Assembly (NCBI GenBank): GCA_029959085.1
Contig: JARWIR010000008.1
Location: 20,694,001 to 20,758,000, forward strand
DNA: 64,000 bases
DNA from: Nemophila menziesii
Taxonomy: Eukaryota > Streptophyta > Magnoliopsida > Boraginales > Hydrophyllaceae
Direction: 5' to 3'
This document shows positions 61,824 to 64,000 of the stretch, one piece after another. Under the pieces are notes generated by a model that searched no databases, was not told the origin of the DNA, and worked only from the letters and a program-made list of their open reading frames with translations. Within the stretch, counting starts at the first letter, position 1; every line of letters begins with the position of its first letter. The translations under genes and the position numbers were made by a program.

Positions 61824-62039
61824 TCGAGGTAACATGTCAAACTCTAAACGACGTTAAATAAAAGTGATATCCGGGAGACAACCTGCACATTATTATTTTT
61901 ATGATTTAGTTTAGTTTAGGTTAGTCGTTTTTAATAAGTATTGCAGTAATGAGAAGGGTAGAAGTGTTTTTTATGTGCACGTTAAGTAATAATCGAGTTT
62001 AGGGTGAAAAAGTTCGCGAAAAATCCAAGTCACGCACAT

Positions 62040-62365
62040 CAGACTGGCATACCGGTCCTACGACCAGCCTACGAGTCCCACTCCAAGGGTCGCGACGGTC
62101 TTCGATACGATCAATATAAAAAATATTCACACTCTGACTGATATGCCAGCCCATATGAGCGGCTATCCGGCCCTCATACGTATCGTCATTCACAACAGAC
62201 GGGTCGCGATAGTATAAGACAGAAGCTTGAGCGGTATACCGGTCCCATGACCGGCCTACCGGCAGTCATCAGTGTCGTCATTCATGTCACGAGGGTCGCG
62301 ACGTTTCAAGGTTAGGATCATTAAAGAATTATACCGGCATACCGGTCACCTAACTGGCATAACAG
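62040..62365 (+). repeat. GC-rich degenerate tandem repeat (ACCGGTC...GGGTCGCGAC)
   Basis: About four imperfect units of 80-100 bases alternate ATACCGGTCC-CGACCGGCCTACC-like and GGGTCGCGACG-like blocks. They are much more GC-rich than the rest of the window and lie in the 3' non-coding part of the Athila-like element. Confidence 0.75.
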
Positions 62366-62751
62366 TGCGGGCTGCGACATCTTACTTGAAGTGGAGGTTT
62401 GTTCACATTATATCTCAACCACCTTAAGCCTCCTTCTTCCCCAAGACACCCAAACTCCATGAAACACCATTGAAGCTTTAAACAACCTACACTTCACATC
62501 AAAACACAACCAAATCAACATAAATTCATATCCAAATCCTTTCCTACATACCTATAAATAAAATTCAACCACCCAAATCATTCCAAAACACCTAGAATTC
62601 AAGAATCAAGATCCAGAATTTTCCAAAACCTTTTCCAAATTTTCTTAAACCTTTCTCAACCATGCAAAATTCCATCTTACCCATATAAAGTTTGTAGTTC
62701 TTGTGGTGCGCAACATGGATTTCCGCATTGAGAGATAGAGAAGAATCAAAG

Positions 62752-62806
62752 CAAGACATTGGGAGAAAGCAAGATATTGGGAGAAAGCAAGAGATAAATT
62801 GGAGAA
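62752..62806 (+). repeat. Short tandem repeat, 18-bp unit, about three copies
   Basis: AGCAAGACATTGGGAGAA is followed by two variants in direct succession. Confidence 0.8.
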
Positions 62807-63063
62807 GGTAAGAACAAAGGATATCTAGAGTTGGAGGATTGATTGGGATGGAGCACATCAGAAGGTAAGGGAATGCGAATATTGGTGATACAAGAAGTTT
62901 ACATACATGAGAAGCACTACACCCTATGTATTTATCATGTAAGGCAATAAAGCCTCGAAGAGTTTGTTTTCATTCTTCCCTACCATTTCTGTGTTTGCAA
63001 TATATATGTTAGTTTTTATTTTTTATCGAGTCTTTCAAGTCGTGGGGACACAACTCATTTTTG

Positions 63064-63072
63064 AGTTGGGGG
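63064..63072 (+). promoter_or_regulatory. Polypurine tract of the Athila-like element
   Basis: GAGTTGGGG immediately before TGTGGGGATTCG marks second-strand priming at the 3' LTR start. Confidence 0.7.
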
Positions 63073-63475
63073 TGTGGGGATTCGTTTTCCTTCATCTCCA
63101 TTTTATGTGATTTATTGCTTGTTAGGTAAAATTTTAAAAAAAAATTAGAGATAGGAATTAAGTGTAGTTTGTGTCTAATGGCTTACAAACATTAATTTAG
63201 TGAGTTGATGATAGTAGGTAATTTGTTTATGAATTAGTTGTTTTGTATGCTTAGAGTATGAAATTGAAAACACATATTGATAGTAAAGAAAAGATTAGTA
63301 AGCAATGCGGTAGAAGTATGTTTAATCTTAGGGCGCCTTGAGGGGTGTGTAACCCGTGAGATCCGAGCTAGTTGATAACCCACTTAATGAATGTGCTAGA
63401 GGTGAGAAAGTAATAAAATTGCATAGCTTAGAAAGTGATTAAGGCGGTTCCTAGTTTCCTTTTAGATTGCTGTCC

Positions 63476-63511
<36 letters not shown>

Positions 63512-64000
63512 TTCTCGGCCTATCTAGCCTTTCAAAAGCCATTTTTGTTAGCCACATTTAAGTTATACCCCTTAGATTGTAGGACCTTCCTGTATGACCC
63601 GCACTCGAATCGCGATGCTTAAACAATCGTTTTAGAGCTTGAGTTTGGGTGGTGGATTCACATGAAGGGAAATATTATTGGGTTGGGTTTTTCGAGCTTA
63701 TGTATTGTGCTCTTAATAACGATTCACTATTTTATATTGTAACCCTTTGCCAGGGTAAAAAAAGTATGGAAAAGAAAAGAAAATGAGAATCAAGTAGCAT
63801 GATATCTCACATCAAAAAGAGTTATAGCTAGCTTTTAAAAAAAATGCTATGAAAAGACTATATGATTTGGACCGGAAAAGTGGAATTCCTTATGTGATAA
63901 TCTTAATTCTTTGTATTGGGTTATTGGGGGATGCTAATTAGTGCATCAAATAATTGGGTTAAGTGAGAAAATTTATAAGAGTAAATCAAAATCTAGGGCG
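63073..64000 (+). mobile_element. Athila-like 3' LTR, partial
   Basis: It begins TGTGGGGATTCGTTTTCC after the polypurine tract and runs beyond the window, so its end and target duplication cannot be seen. It contains a TA microsatellite at 63483-63509. Confidence 0.7.
63483..63509. repeat. (TA)n microsatellite
   Basis: A pure TA run inside the LTR. Confidence 0.93.

Larger units (their letters stand above)
60930..64000 (+). mobile_element. Athila-like Ty3/gypsy element, internally deleted, 3' part
   Basis: In order: gag/protease fragment (61084-61593), integrase tail (61590-61823), a sequence CGACGTTAAATAAAAGTGATATCCGGGAGACAACC-type block (about 61849-61885, similar to the downstream region of Athila elements), GC-rich tandem repeats, a polypurine tract and the start of the 3' LTR at 63073, which leaves the window. 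RT and most of the integrase are missing between 61593 and 61600. The Athila assignment rests on protease type and downstream motifs. Confidence 0.75.

Noticed and set aside
1..64000. CRISPR arrays, bacterial operons or prophage
   Set aside because: The window is plant nuclear DNA; tandem repeats here lack regular unique spacers.

Overview
This is nuclear DNA from a flowering plant, almost certainly a eudicot. It is strongly AT-rich, intron-rich and packed with plant transposable elements. Its one long conserved gene is a plant sulfate-transporter-family gene. I cannot name the species from sequence alone.

Layout. 1-3581: the 5' part of a minus-strand CACTA transposon, with its transposase gene cut by a hAT-like element that runs off the left edge. 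3582-6254: AT-rich intergenic DNA with short repeats. 6270-12621: a full-length but dead L1-type LINE with a perfect 15-bp target-site duplication. 12640-16975: intergenic DNA with palindromic and tandem repeats, a MITE-like element and a 22-base poly-G run. 16981-18524: a solo LTR of a Ty3/gypsy family. 20822-25530: a decayed minus-strand Ty1/copia element with its 3' LTR, polypurine tract, pol remains and a tandem array. 25536-27055: a second solo LTR of the gypsy family. 27581-28398: a 425-bp tandem repeat.

29489-32667 is an intact 11-exon gene for a group-3 sulfate-transporter-family protein, closest to SULTR3;4/SPDT (658 aa). It has a TATA box and consistent splice sites throughout.

34850-54890 holds a small, spread-out gene family. 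Three spliced models encode short proteins built on a PB1 domain that resembles the C-terminal half of plant CBSCBSPB proteins but lacks the CBS pairs. They are copy A (35400-36488, +), copy C (46453-47986, -, with a C-terminal membrane anchor) and copy B (53678-54890, +). A broken minus-strand fragment (34850-35175) lies head-to-head with A. The arrangement suggests that one divergent pair (C and B) was duplicated to give fragment plus A. Between these genes lie pseudogene pieces of gamma-tubulin, NAA15 and AP-2 alpha adaptin, a GRF zinc-finger pseudogene, long foldback repeats, a Mutator-type MITE and a third gypsy LTR.

55739-64000: a hAT MITE beside a PIP aquaporin pseudogene; a tandem array of about 635-bp units interrupted by a hAT element with a perfect 8-bp duplication (the other array units are empty sites); then the 3' end of an internally deleted Athila-like gypsy element (protease, integrase tail, GC-rich repeats, polypurine tract, start of the 3' LTR) that leaves the window.

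Only the SULTR3;4-like gene and the PB1 genes look capable of making host proteins. Almost everything else is mobile-element DNA or gene fragments.
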